Positions 26,346 through 35,980 of a stretch of DNA of 64,000 nt are shown piece after piece (within the stretch, counting starts at the first letter, position 1; every line of letters begins with the position of its first letter). A model generated the notes under the pieces. That model saw only the letters and a list, made by a program, of their open reading frames with translations, was not told the DNA's origin and searched no databases. Both the position numbers and the translations under genes were made by a program. Origin of the DNA: Gemmata massiliana (GTDB lineage Bacteria; Planctomycetota; Planctomycetia; Gemmatales; Gemmataceae); assembly GCA_000531095.1 (NCBI GenBank), contig HG799463.1, forward strand, positions 475,527 to 539,526, in the 5' to 3' direction.

Positions 26346-27026
26346 GTGACCGATGAGCCCGCCCTTCTCGCTACAATTCTGGCCCGCCCGGACGAGGACA
26401 CGCCCCGTCTGATGTTCGCCGACTGGCTGGACGAGCACGCCCAGCCGGTGCGCGCCGAGTTCGTCCGGGTGCAGGTGCAACTCGCCGACCTCTTGCGCCG
26501 CATGGCGCGCGCCGGCCTCTGCCCGCCCCCGCGCACCCGCACCGCGGCCGAGCACAAGCGCTACCCGGAACTGTTCGGGCTGCTCGCGCGCCAGGCCCTC
26601 ATCTGGCCCACGTACAGCGAGTGGTTCCCGTTCGCGCCGGTCCCGCAGGACCACGCCGCGGCCACCTGCGAGGACATCTTCAACAAGCTGTGCGTGTACG
26701 CGCGGAGCGGTACCCTACCGTGGGTGTCGCTCACCCAGCGCGGGTTCGTCAAGGCGGTCCAGTGCTCCGCCGCGAACTGGCTCACCCACGCGGACGCGCT
26801 CCTGGCCCGGCACCCGATCGAGCGCGTGCGCCTCACGGACGTCGCGGGCGCGCGGGACCACGTCCGGCACGGGTGGCGCAACGGGCACAAGTGCCAGCTC
26901 GGGTTCCGGGGGCGCAAGATGCGCGTACTGGCGCTGCCCCCGTCGGCGCCCGGCTCCGAGAGCACCTGGCCGCACCTACTCGAAGCCGAGTGGCCGGGCC
27001 TCGCGTTCGAGCGCGGGTTCGATTAG
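26346..27026 (+). CDS. TIGR02996 domain protein in the packaging module
   Basis: A 226-residue protein that begins with the Gemmata-specific TIGR02996 pattern: MTDEPALLATILARPDEDTP then RLMFADWLDEH. In the usual family this domain is followed by leucine-rich-type repeats; here only a remnant (HPIERVRLTDVAG) is seen. The GTG at 26346 was chosen because all relatives start at M-T-D-E. Function unknown. Its place between terminase and portal is unexpected and suggests capture of a host gene by the phage. Confidence 0.78.
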   Translation: MTDEPALLATILARPDEDTPRLMFADWLDEHAQPVRAEFVRVQVQLADLLRRMARAGLCPPPRTRTAAEHKRYPELFGLLARQALIWPTYSEWFPFAPVPQDHAAATCEDIFNKLCVYARSGTLPWVSLTQRGFVKAVQCSAANWLTHADALLARHPIERVRLTDVAGARDHVRHGWRNGHKCQLGFRGRKMRVLALPPSAPGSESTWPHLLEAEWPGLAFERGFD

Positions 27027-27071
27027 CGCATCCACCCTGGCAGCCCCGCAGATCACGCCATCGGCCGGGTT

Positions 27072-29816
27072 ATGCCGGCCACACCCAATTCCCGCCTCCG
27101 CACGCTCGGCCAGCCCCCGGAACCGGACGGGCTCGGCCTTCTGCGCCGCGAACTCGCAGCAAAAACTCGGCGCGTCGAGGAGACGCTCCTCAACCTCGAC
27201 AACCTCATCTCGCCTACCGACTGGCTCGACGCCGGCGACGGGTTCCCCGGGTTCGGCGCGTGGCGCTGGAACCGCCCCGGCACGCGCGACCAGGACCGCA
27301 CCCACGCGCCCATCACCTACCTCAACGAAGAGGACTGGCGCCAGCACGTCGCGCTCGCACGCGACCTGTGCCAGCGCAACCACCTCGCACTCGGGTTCCG
27401 GGACCACGTCGCCAACTTCATCGGACCGATCAGCGTCTCGTTCGTGCTCCGGGGGCAATCTCCCGGGGCCAGCGCCAGCGGTCCCATCGACGCCGACGGG
27501 GACGGCGAGCCGGACGTCGACCCCATCGTGAAGGAAGCGACCCAGGCCTGGGACGAGTGGCGCGAGCTGGCCGAGTGGGGCGAGGGCGAGCACGACCGCG
27601 AGGCCGAGTGCCGCACGCGCCTCATCGTCGAAGGTGAATGTACGCTCCGGTTCTTCACGGGCGACGCGCGCTCCAACGGCCTGCCCCACGTGCGCCACAT
27701 CGAACCCGAACTGATCCGCACCCCACCTGGGGCCAGTACCACCGATCCGTGGGGCTGGGGCATCAAATGTACCGACGACGATGACGAGTGCGAAGAAGCG
27801 CTCTGGCTGTGCCGGCCCGATAACCCCGACGACGGGCGCGAGGTCCGGTCGTCCGAATACGTGCGCGCGAAGGCCAACGTGGACCGCACCGTGAAGCGCG
27901 GACTGTCTGATTTCTTCTCCGTCGCCGAACACCTGCGCAAAGTCCTCGGACTACTCGACAACATGGGGCACGTGGCCCGGCTCCAGTCGGCGATCGCGTG
28001 GTGGGAGCAGTACCCCACCGCGACCGAGGCCCAGGTCCGCGCGATGATCCAGTCGGGCACCGACTACTCGCGCCCGAAGGCGGCCCCCGGCGCGCCCACG
28101 CGCACCAGCGACGTGCAGAACTACGAGCCCGGCTCCATCATCCGCACCGAGGCCGGCAGACAGGTACAACCCGGTCCCGTGGCGACGGGGGTCGCCGGGT
28201 ACGCCCAGGTGGAAGCGCTGCTCCTGCGCGGGGTGGGCTTCCGGTGGGGGTGCCCGAGCTACTTCAGCGGCGATGCGGACGCCAGTTTCGCCAGCGTGCT
28301 GGTGACCGGCTCGCCGTTCGTGCGCATCACCGAGGCGCGTCAGGAGAAGGTGAAGGGGTTCGCGCGTGCGGTGGCGCGTCGAGTGCTGGAGTTCTGCGAG
28401 CGCACCGGCCGGCTCCCGCGCGGCACCACCCAGCGCGTCCGACCGATCGCGACCGCGCGCCCGGTGGTCATCGCGGACGAAGAAAAACAGGCGCGAACGT
28501 TCCTGGCGCTGTACCAGCAAAAGTGCGCGGACCCGATCGAGTTCGTGCGCAAGCGCGGGGGCGACCCGAAGGTGGTCGCGGCCAACATCCTCGCGTGGCA
28601 GAAGAAGTTCGCGCCCCCGGACCAACCCCCGAGCGGGGCGGGGCCGGGCGGCCCGTTCCCCTCACCCCCGGGCAGCGCCGGCGGCGACGGCTCCTCCCCG
28701 AACGCGGCCCCCGTGGGCGAAGCACGCCGGGTACGGGAGGACACGGACAGTAATGGAAAACCACAACCCACAACGCCCGCCGGGGACGGGCTTAAATGGG
28801 AACTGCGTCCTTACCACGTCAACGGCCAAGAGCACACGCGCTGGACGCGGGTCAAGGCGGACGGCTCCGAGGTCCACGAGCCGGACCAATCCGATACCAC
28901 CACACCGCCTCCGGGTGACAAAGATCCCCCAGCGGACACGTTCGATAGTGCTGCCGCCGGGAAGGAACTGGTGGCACAGAAACTATTGCCCAGCGACGCG
29001 GAAATCGAAAAGATCCGAAACGATGGAGCCGGTACGGGCGGCCGGGATAAAGCAAATACGCCCGAACGAAGATGGGAACGTGCGATTGCCGTGATTCTCG
29101 GCCCGGGCTGGAAGGCGAGTGAAAGGGGTAACAGCGCCGACGATGTGAGTGGAAGTATTACTATCAACGGCGTCACGTGCCGCGTCGTCCTTGATGGGAA
29201 ACTGTCCGGCGCGAACAGTTTCTCTTACGTCCAAGACGCAGGAGCAGCCCGCAACAAATTAGACGAGGCGGCCAAACAGGAAAACACGATCGTGGTCTTT
29301 CTCGTCGCCCATGTCATCCCCAAAGCACACGACGGAAGTGCTGCGGCCGATGGTGTGACTATGCGGATCGGCGTGCACCCGCAAACCATTTCGTGGTTAA
29401 ATGATGACATCAAGAAAGCGGGTGAGTCCGGGCCGTTTTCGATACTAACCGGTGCCGAGTACCACGCCCTCCGAACGGGCGACCCGACGGCCATCGAAAC
29501 ACTCCGCAATAATGTTTTCGAGAAGCTCCAGAACATCAACCTCGACAACTACAACACAGCTCAGGGCAACGCAGCCGGCAAGCAATTAGAGAAAACCACT
29601 GACGAAACGAATAAAATGGCGGATACGGCCAAGAAGCTCGGCGTTTCGGAAGAGGAGATCGGAAAGACCGTGGCACTTGCGTCAGCCAAACTACCTGAAG
29701 CAGTACAGATCGCGCAAGTTGGGGCGCTAGTGGACAAATTCTCCGATGATGCTATTGCCAAAATGGAACGACTCCTCGCGGCCGCCAAAGCCAAACGACA
29801 AGCTACTCAGCCATAA
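27072..29816 (+). CDS. Portal protein with long C-terminal extension
   Basis: A 914-residue protein. Residues 1 to about 520 resemble a lambda-type portal, the dodecameric DNA gate of the capsid (e.g. AGYAQVEALLLRGVGFRWGCP then SYFSGDADASFASVL). A Pro/Gly/Ser linker (about 520-570) leads to an extension of more than 300 residues not normal for portals. Within it, DDVSG...VVLDGK (about 690-710), in a beta-alpha context and followed by IVVFLVAHV, looks like a PD-(D/E)XK nuclease core. The last 50 residues (KLPEAVQIAQVGALVDKFSD) are repeated in the next gene. The extension is less GC-rich than the portal domain and is probably acquired. Confidence 0.82.
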   Translation: MPATPNSRLRTLGQPPEPDGLGLLRRELAAKTRRVEETLLNLDNLISPTDWLDAGDGFPGFGAWRWNRPGTRDQDRTHAPITYLNEEDWRQHVALARDLCQRNHLALGFRDHVANFIGPISVSFVLRGQSPGASASGPIDADGDGEPDVDPIVKEATQAWDEWRELAEWGEGEHDREAECRTRLIVEGECTLRFFTGDARSNGLPHVRHIEPELIRTPPGASTTDPWGWGIKCTDDDDECEEALWLCRPDNPDDGREVRSSEYVRAKANVDRTVKRGLSDFFSVAEHLRKVLGLLDNMGHVARLQSAIAWWEQYPTATEAQVRAMIQSGTDYSRPKAAPGAPTRTSDVQNYEPGSIIRTEAGRQVQPGPVATGVAGYAQVEALLLRGVGFRWGCPSYFSGDADASFASVLVTGSPFVRITEARQEKVKGFARAVARRVLEFCERTGRLPRGTTQRVRPIATARPVVIADEEKQARTFLALYQQKCADPIEFVRKRGGDPKVVAANILAWQKKFAPPDQPPSGAGPGGPFPSPPGSAGGDGSSPNAAPVGEARRVREDTDSNGKPQPTTPAGDGLKWELRPYHVNGQEHTRWTRVKADGSEVHEPDQSDTTTPPPGDKDPPADTFDSAAAGKELVAQKLLPSDAEIEKIRNDGAGTGGRDKANTPERRWERAIAVILGPGWKASERGNSADDVSGSITINGVTCRVVLDGKLSGANSFSYVQDAGAARNKLDEAAKQENTIVVFLVAHVIPKAHDGSAAADGVTMRIGVHPQTISWLNDDIKKAGESGPFSILTGAEYHALRTGDPTAIETLRNNVFEKLQNINLDNYNTAQGNAAGKQLEKTTDETNKMADTAKKLGVSEEEIGKTVALASAKLPEAVQIAQVGALVDKFSDDAIAKMERLLAAAKAKRQATQP

Positions 29817-29877
29817 TAGTTTATAACGCGATTTGTTCACATACTGGTAGAAATTAAAGCCATAGGATCTTTCGACA

Positions 29878-30150
29878 ATGGACGCAAATGAAGCCATCAA
29901 GCGGTTAGCACAGGCCGCTGAGAAAACGGCCCAGAGTGCTCAAGAGCATATCGATCGCGGAACACATCCGGAAGCCGTGGGGTTCCACCTTGCGAATGTT
30001 GCGAGCGACCTTCCCGAAGCCGTTAAACTCGCACAAGTCGAGTATTTGGTTGACGGACTATCTGATGAAGCCATTGCGGAGCTGGAACGGCAACTCGCTG
30101 TTGCAAAATCGCAGCGACAGAAAGATAACGGCGATCAACCCAAAACCTGA
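29878..30150 (+). CDS. Small protein paralogous to the portal C-terminus
   Basis: A 90-residue helical protein. Its second half (DLPEAVKLAQVEYLVDGLSD, then EAIAELERQLAVAKSQRQ) clearly aligns with the end of the upstream portal fusion (KLPEAVQIAQVGALVDKFSD, then DAIAKMERLLAAAKAKRQ). It may be a detached partner, or an immunity or anti-activity protein for the portal extension. AT-richer than the head genes. No other family resemblance. Confidence 0.65.
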   Translation: MDANEAIKRLAQAAEKTAQSAQEHIDRGTHPEAVGFHLANVASDLPEAVKLAQVEYLVDGLSDEAIAELERQLAVAKSQRQKDNGDQPKT

Positions 30151-30180
30151 CCGCCCTTTCCCGCGTGCCCACAGCGCCGC

Positions 30181-33051
30181 TCATGGGGCCTTGGGCTTCT
30201 CGTTGGCGGGCACGTCGTCTTCGTCCGGCAAGGGCGTGCCTCTGGTGTCCGATGGCTGCTTAAATCCCTTCGGGAGTCTTGCGCGTTCTAAATTCGCACC
30301 CTTCAAGTCAGCGCCCTTCAAGTCAGCGCCCTTCAAATTCGCCCCCTCCAAGTTCGCTCTCTTTAAGTTCGCCCCCCTTAAGTTTGCGCCCTTCAAGTTC
30401 GCTCCCTTTAAGTTCGTGTTCTCCAAGTCCGAATCTACTAAATTCGCATTAGTTAGGTTTGCATCAGTCAAATTTTCGCCATCGAGATTCACGCTTTTCA
30501 AACGGCAGTCAATCATTTTTGCGCTTGAGAAATCAGCGTCGCTCATGATTGATGTATCAATAATTGATCTAGATAAATCTGCACGTCTAAACACCGCGTC
30601 TGTAAAATCACATCCAACCAAACTACAATCACTTAAGCTAGAATACCCAGCGTACGCACAATTAAAATCCGATCCATCCAAACTAGCACCAATGAATTGA
30701 TCTCCTTCAAACGCCATCATTCGCGCGTCTATGTTGTGGAGTGTTTGCCGAGAAAAATTGATGCCGGTCTGCCAGCCATACGCTCTCACACCGATTCGCA
30801 GCCGCAGGAATCGTCCTAAATTGATACTCCCTTCGCCATCAGGATTGGGAATTGGCGTTTCGTCGCTGAGGCCACGCGACAATCCAAAATATCCCATCAG
30901 GCACTGATCCCAATAGTTAATCAATAATCTTATAGAATCCAAGCAATCAGGGACAACTTGACCTTCTGGAACACCAACATTAGCTGACTTCCAACCGTGG
31001 GACGGGGGAGCCACAATGTCGGCCCAGAGGCCGCGCAAAAGCCGATTCATCAAATCGACGCTTGCTTTCGGCTTGCGTGTGAAACCGAAAGCTCGAAGCC
31101 GACTCACCAGCTTCTCTGGAGTTTTTGTCAATTGCCCAAGTTCCGTGACTAGTTCATCGAGCAGAAGTCGCTCTACCTCACGTAACGGAAATTGTGCTAA
31201 TGCCTGCATCGCGTCATCGCGTTTGCGGCGGAATAGACTTGGTTTAAAATCTAACGGGTCTTGGTGTACCTCCAATAGCGCACGAGCGCACCACTCTGCT
31301 AAAAGATACTGCCGAAACCCCTCGGGTTGGAACTCGAATTCGTTTTGGCGTACATCGCCGGGATCGAAAAAATGCAGTACGAATGCGGTCCGCACGTCTT
31401 TGAATCGTAGTTTCTCACACACTTCAGGGGTGAGCATGTCCTTCAGTAGTGCCTCCGAACACTTCCCATTGGACTTCGGCCATGAGGCTAAATACGCCAT
31501 TTCCTGAAGCAGCAACCGATACCCGTCTTTCATATCTGGCGGCAGAGGGAATTGTTCACCGCTTTTCTGGAGTTTACCTGAGATCGTCTCGTCCACGAAT
31601 GTGCGGAAAACTTCCGCTCGGCTCAAGCGCGTCCCCCCAACAGCTAATGGATGAACGTATCGAGCAAGCATGTATAGTAGCAAAGGATTGGCAGTCACAG
31701 TCTTGTCGGCCAGCTGCCGCAGACGCTTATCGGTCACACTCACGTCTGCGGTGCGCATCCGCCAGCGAATCGCCCAACCACTCACCTCCTCTTCCTCAAA
31801 CGGTAGAACGCGAACTACGAACGCCTTCCGCTCCCGCCACTCGGTCTGAATGTTGGTTGTCACCACGGCCGATCGCATTGCCACGACGACTGTGTGCCCA
31901 CGATCAACGAGTTTCGCCAACTTCAAGAAAAGCTGCCACACGATCTCGTTCTGGTGGCTGCTCATTTCATCGAAACCGTCAATGAAATACACCACCCGAT
32001 CCTGACGTGAGAGATCTTCGGTCGGCAATCCGTATTCGGTGCGCACTTGTTCGGCGATGGCTTCAAGCAGGTTCGAGTTTTGGTAAATTTCACGCCACCG
32101 CACGAACACGACCGGTAGCTTCTTATCCGAAACGTACTGCTTAGCTGTTTCTGAAGTGAGGACGCGCATCAGGCACGATTTCCCGGCGCCCATGTCTCCA
32201 AAGAGAACCACGAGTCGCGCGCGGGCCGCGGCAATGTGTCCCGATACAGCTCCGTAGCCCTTGATTTCGGGTACCTTCTCCCAATCAATCTCACTCTCTG
32301 TCCGGCCCTGCGGTACGCGCCCGTCGAAGTCCGCGCACTTAATTCGAGGCGGAATGAAAAGTTCGTCCTGCGGCACTTCGCCGAACAACCGGACTTGGTG
32401 GACTGTTGACAACTCCTCTGCGAGCAACTCCAATCCCTTTCGCCCCGCAGCGTCTAGCGCCTCTTGCAAGCGCACCTTCACGTCCGGTTTCTGGAGTAAT
32501 TTCTCGACCGTTTCCGCCAGTGCGTCAGCGGTGCGCCCGCGGATCGCGTCTATAGTCCGGCGGTTCTCCAGAGTGAGCCGACCGTCGGCCCGGCACGCCC
32601 CCGCGAACCATGCTTCCGCAACGTCAGCTAGTTCGCCAACGAGCGGCCACGACCGACTGGTACGCATCCCGCTGCGCCCGAAAAGCGAAAGCCACGAGAA
32701 CTCCCGCGCCAACAGTTCGTTGGCCTTCTTGACACCGCCCTCGGGATCTTTAACAAACGCGCGCCAAGTCTCCTCTTGGCACAGCTCGTGGTGCTCAACG
32801 CGGGCCTTCTGGATTTGATTGAAGAACGTGGTGCTCAGTTCCGACGCGATGAGTTGCTCGGCGGTCGGGTCCGGGATTTGTCGGCTGGCGATCTTGAATA
32901 CAAGGCCGATCGGCCCGCCGATACCGGCGAAGTCATCGATCATGTCACGCAGCGGTCCCTTTTCGAGCGTGGCCTTGATAGTACCAGTGGTCGCTTTGCT
33001 GACGTCGTCGACCCACTCACCGATCTTCTGCAGAGTCTTCTTGAGAGCCAC
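30181..33051 (-). CDS. NACHT-like STAND NTPase with pentapeptide repeats
   Basis: A 956-residue protein on the opposite strand to the head genes. Residues 1 to about 280 form a helical N-terminal region of unknown fold. The NTPase follows, with Walker A GDMGAGKSC near 287 and an extended Walker B VVYFIDGFDEM near 353, as in NACHT proteins, then a helical region. Residues about 787-925 are pentapeptide repeats (A(D/N)LxX, e.g. GANLKGANLRGANLKRANLE), forming a right-handed beta helix that may sense a ligand. Bacterial NACHT proteins guard against phages. It is AT-richer than its surroundings. It could instead regulate lysogeny. Confidence 0.85.
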   Translation of the reverse strand: MALKKTLQKIGEWVDDVSKATTGTIKATLEKGPLRDMIDDFAGIGGPIGLVFKIASRQIPDPTAEQLIASELSTTFFNQIQKARVEHHELCQEETWRAFVKDPEGGVKKANELLAREFSWLSLFGRSGMRTSRSWPLVGELADVAEAWFAGACRADGRLTLENRRTIDAIRGRTADALAETVEKLLQKPDVKVRLQEALDAAGRKGLELLAEELSTVHQVRLFGEVPQDELFIPPRIKCADFDGRVPQGRTESEIDWEKVPEIKGYGAVSGHIAAARARLVVLFGDMGAGKSCLMRVLTSETAKQYVSDKKLPVVFVRWREIYQNSNLLEAIAEQVRTEYGLPTEDLSRQDRVVYFIDGFDEMSSHQNEIVWQLFLKLAKLVDRGHTVVVAMRSAVVTTNIQTEWRERKAFVVRVLPFEEEEVSGWAIRWRMRTADVSVTDKRLRQLADKTVTANPLLLYMLARYVHPLAVGGTRLSRAEVFRTFVDETISGKLQKSGEQFPLPPDMKDGYRLLLQEMAYLASWPKSNGKCSEALLKDMLTPEVCEKLRFKDVRTAFVLHFFDPGDVRQNEFEFQPEGFRQYLLAEWCARALLEVHQDPLDFKPSLFRRKRDDAMQALAQFPLREVERLLLDELVTELGQLTKTPEKLVSRLRAFGFTRKPKASVDLMNRLLRGLWADIVAPPSHGWKSANVGVPEGQVVPDCLDSIRLLINYWDQCLMGYFGLSRGLSDETPIPNPDGEGSINLGRFLRLRIGVRAYGWQTGINFSRQTLHNIDARMMAFEGDQFIGASLDGSDFNCAYAGYSSLSDCSLVGCDFTDAVFRRADLSRSIIDTSIMSDADFSSAKMIDCRLKSVNLDGENLTDANLTNANLVDSDLENTNLKGANLKGANLRGANLKRANLEGANLKGADLKGADLKGANLERARLPKGFKQPSDTRGTPLPDEDDVPANEKPKAP

Positions 33052-33274
33052 GGGCGACCTCGTTTTGATTCGGGCGGTGATTACGCGAGCACGTCCTGAG
33101 ATTGTGCCGAACGAACGAAGCGATGTGAAGTTAAAACTGAAGCCTTAACCCGTAGTTCAGGGTCGCCCCCCTGCCCTTCGGCCCGATCGAATCGCACCTC
33201 CCCGCACCGGTCCGCGCCCCGGCGCTTGCAGTACAATTACCCGTACCGCAAGTGCCTTTACAGTAAGGGAACGG

Positions 33275-34795
33275 ATGGACGCCAGACTGTTAGACTACCT
33301 GCAACGCATCCTCACCGCCCGCGTGTACGACGTGGCCGCCGAGTCGCCCCTGGAGCGCGCCGCGCGCCTCTCGGCCCGGGTGAGTACCCCCGTCTGGCTC
33401 AAGCGCGAGGACACCCAGCCGGTGTTCAGCTTCAAGCTCCGCGGCGCGTACAACAAGATGGCCCGCCTGTCCCCGGACCAGCGCGCACGCGGGGTCATTT
33501 GCGCGTCCGCCGGGAACCACGCCCAGGGTGTCGCACTCAGCGCCCGGCGCCTCGGGTGCCGCGCCGTCGTCGTGATGCCCGTCACCACCCCGCGCCTGAA
33601 GTCCGACGCGGTCCGCGCGCTCGGCGCCGAGGTCGTGCTCCACGGGGACAGCTACACCGACGCCTACCACCACGCCGCCGAACTCGGCGCCCGGTCCGAC
33701 CTCACGTTCGTCCACCCGTTCGACGACCCGGACGTGATCGCCGGCCAGGGCACCATCGGCATGGAGATCCTGCGCCAGCACCCCGGTCCGCTCCGCGCGA
33801 TCTTCGTGCCGATCGGGGGCGGGGGCCTCGTCGCCGGGGTCGCCGCATACGTGAAGGCCGTGCGCCCGGAGGTCCAGGTGATCGGCGTGCAAATGGCCGA
33901 TTCCGACGCCATGCACCGGTCCGTTCAGTCCGGTGAGCGCGTTCAACTAAACGACGTGGGGCTGTTCGCCGACGGCACCGCGGTGAAGCTCGTGGGCGCG
34001 GAAACGTTCCGCCTCGCGCGCGACCTCGTGGACGCCTTCGTGACCGTGGACACCGACGCGGTGTGTGCCGCCATCAAGGACGTGTTCGAGGACACCCGCA
34101 GCATCCTGGAACCCGCGGGGGCAATGAGCGTGGCCGCGGCGAAGCGGTTCGCGGAGGAGCACGGTCCAAGCGACCTGGGGCTGGTGGCCGTTACCAGTGG
34201 GGCCAACATGAACTTCGACCGGCTCCGGTTCGTGGCGGAGCGGGCCGAGGCGGGCGAGGGGCGCGAAGCGCTGTTCGCGGTCACGATCCCGGAGGAGCGC
34301 GGGAGCTTCCGGCACCTGTGCGAAGCGATCGGCCGGCGCAACGTGACGGAGTTCAACTACCGCATCTCCGACGAGCGCGTGGCGCACGTCTTCGTGGGCC
34401 TGGCGGTGAGCGACCGAGAAGAAGCCCGGGCGCTGCACCGGGCGTTCACCGACATGGGATTCGAGGCCCTGGACCTGGTGGACGACGACCTAGCAAAAGA
34501 CCACATCCGCCACATGGTGGGCGGCCCGAGCCGGCTGGCGCGCGACGAGCGCCTGTACCGGTTCCAGTTCCCGGAGCGCCCCGGTGCGCTGGTGCGCTTC
34601 CTGACGGCCATGCCCCCGGACTGGAACATCAGCCTGTTCCACTACCGCAACCAGGGCGCAGACTACGGGCGCATCCTGGTCGGGCTCCAGGTGCCCGCCG
34701 GCGACCGGGCCGCGTTCGAGGCGTTCACGACCGCGCTCGGCTACCCGTGCGTAGACGAAACCGCGAACCCCGTCTACCGCCTGTTCCTGTGCTGA
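33275..34795 (+). CDS. ilvA: Threonine ammonia-lyase, biosynthetic type
   Basis: A 506-residue PLP enzyme that deaminates threonine to 2-oxobutanoate, the first step of isoleucine synthesis. The PLP lysine K54 lies in FSFKLRGAYNK; SAGNHAQG and the glycine loop PIGGGGLVAG are present. Two ACT-like regulatory domains follow (about 327-410 and 420-500; FAVTIPEERGSF and YRFQFPERPGAL), the length and arrangement of the isoleucine-inhibited form. It is an intact housekeeping gene, surprisingly lodged between portal and capsid genes. Confidence 0.95.
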   Translation: MDARLLDYLQRILTARVYDVAAESPLERAARLSARVSTPVWLKREDTQPVFSFKLRGAYNKMARLSPDQRARGVICASAGNHAQGVALSARRLGCRAVVVMPVTTPRLKSDAVRALGAEVVLHGDSYTDAYHHAAELGARSDLTFVHPFDDPDVIAGQGTIGMEILRQHPGPLRAIFVPIGGGGLVAGVAAYVKAVRPEVQVIGVQMADSDAMHRSVQSGERVQLNDVGLFADGTAVKLVGAETFRLARDLVDAFVTVDTDAVCAAIKDVFEDTRSILEPAGAMSVAAAKRFAEEHGPSDLGLVAVTSGANMNFDRLRFVAERAEAGEGREALFAVTIPEERGSFRHLCEAIGRRNVTEFNYRISDERVAHVFVGLAVSDREEARALHRAFTDMGFEALDLVDDDLAKDHIRHMVGGPSRLARDERLYRFQFPERPGALVRFLTAMPPDWNISLFHYRNQGADYGRILVGLQVPAGDRAAFEAFTTALGYPCVDETANPVYRLFLC

Positions 34796-34987
34796 AGCAA
34801 GCCCTCTACCCACTTCCGCGCCCCGGTCCGCCGGGGCGTGTTCATTTCCCCGACGCGAGTCGCGTGTCCGCGGTCGTTGGTCATCAGTCGGTAGCCCCCT
34901 GCCCTGGCTCGAATCTGGCGAAGCGCCAACCGCGCCGCAGCCAGAACACCAGATCCGGGACGAACGCTCCACGACCACCGGTCCCGA

Positions 34988-35560
34988 ATGACCAACCTGA
35001 CACTGCGCGGCGCGGAGCCGTCCGACTGGCTGTTCCTGGACCACCTCCAGCGCCGCCACCACGACGCGATCGGGTACTTGCCGCGCGTGGCTCTGGAAGA
35101 AGCGATCGACCGGCGCCGGGTGCTCCTGGCCGTGGAGAACGACGCCCCGGCGGGGTACCTGTACGGCAAGGCGACGTACCAGCGCCGCGCGGACGTGGCG
35201 ATCATCTTCCAGGCGGCGATCTGTTTCGACGCGCGCCGGCGCCAGATGGGAACGGCGCTGGTGAACGAGTTCCTGGGCCGCTTACCCGCGGACGTGCGCC
35301 AGGTGTGCTTGTGGTGCGCCTCCGACCTGGACGCGAACCAATTCTGGTCGGCGCTGGGGTTCGAGGCGGTGGCGCATCGCGCCGGCTCCCAGCGCACGGG
35401 GCGCACGCACGTGTTCTGGTGCCGTCATATCAACGGCGGCGCGGGCACGTTCTGGGCGCCCGACGCCACGCGCGGCGGCGCGATGCGCGAAACGAGGGCA
35501 GTGGTGCGGATGGGAGATATCGTTACAACTTTGGCAGAAACACTGCGGGCGACACCTTGA
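34988..35560 (+). CDS. GNAT family N-acetyltransferase
   Basis: A 190-residue protein with a GNAT fold: LTLRGAEPSDWLFLDHLQ at the start, an acetyl-CoA loop region around ICFDARRRQMGTALVNEFL (Q/R-x-x-G-x-A pattern) and ANQFWSALGFEAVAHR as the typical helix-strand after motif A. The C-terminal 45 residues extend beyond the domain. The substrate is unknown. Its 3' end overlaps the convergent higA gene by 38 bases. It may be cargo, or co-transcribed with ilvA 190 bp upstream. Confidence 0.82.
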   Translation: MTNLTLRGAEPSDWLFLDHLQRRHHDAIGYLPRVALEEAIDRRRVLLAVENDAPAGYLYGKATYQRRADVAIIFQAAICFDARRRQMGTALVNEFLGRLPADVRQVCLWCASDLDANQFWSALGFEAVAHRAGSQRTGRTHVFWCRHINGGAGTFWAPDATRGGAMRETRAVVRMGDIVTTLAETLRATP

Positions 35561-35951
35561 AGTACGCGGCTAGTTTGACAACGTGTTCCTTGGTCAACGT
35601 CCGGGTACCAGTGAGTACCGCGGAGATGGTCGATTGGGCGATGCCGGCGCCCTTCGCGAGCGCGGGCTGGCTCAACGCGCGCTCGGCCATCAGAAGCCGC
35701 AGCACATCGGCCTCGGTCGCGTCCGGGATCGGGTGCGCGGCAGATTCGTACTTGTGAACGATATCAACGAGAACATCGAGGTAGTCCGTCTCGCCCTCGT
35801 CCAGTTCGCGGCGCATCAGTTCCCCCACCACATCGAGCGCCGCCGCCAATTCCTCATCGGACCGAATCGCGCGAAGTGGAAACGCGGCATTGAGTGTGAG
35901 GTACGACTTGGGCACGGGGCGCGGGCGCGGCGATCGAGTGCGCGTCGGCAT
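35523..35951 (-). CDS. higA: HigA-type antitoxin
   Basis: A 142-residue antitoxin with a C-terminal XRE-type helix-turn-helix (RALSQPALAKGAGIAQSTIS, about 96-115, then GTRTLTKEHVVKLAAYFKVS) and an N-terminal toxin-neutralising part of mixed helices. It follows the toxin gene on the same strand, 29 bases downstream: the HigB-HigA order typical of this family. It should bind HigB and repress the promoter. It overlaps the convergent GNAT gene. Confidence 0.87.
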   Translation of the reverse strand: MPTRTRSPRPRPVPKSYLTLNAAFPLRAIRSDEELAAALDVVGELMRRELDEGETDYLDVLVDIVHKYESAAHPIPDATEADVLRLLMAERALSQPALAKGAGIAQSTISAVLTGTRTLTKEHVVKLAAYFKVSPAVFLPKL

Positions 35952-35980
35952 TACACGTCTCCGGTTACGAGCGCAGCGCG

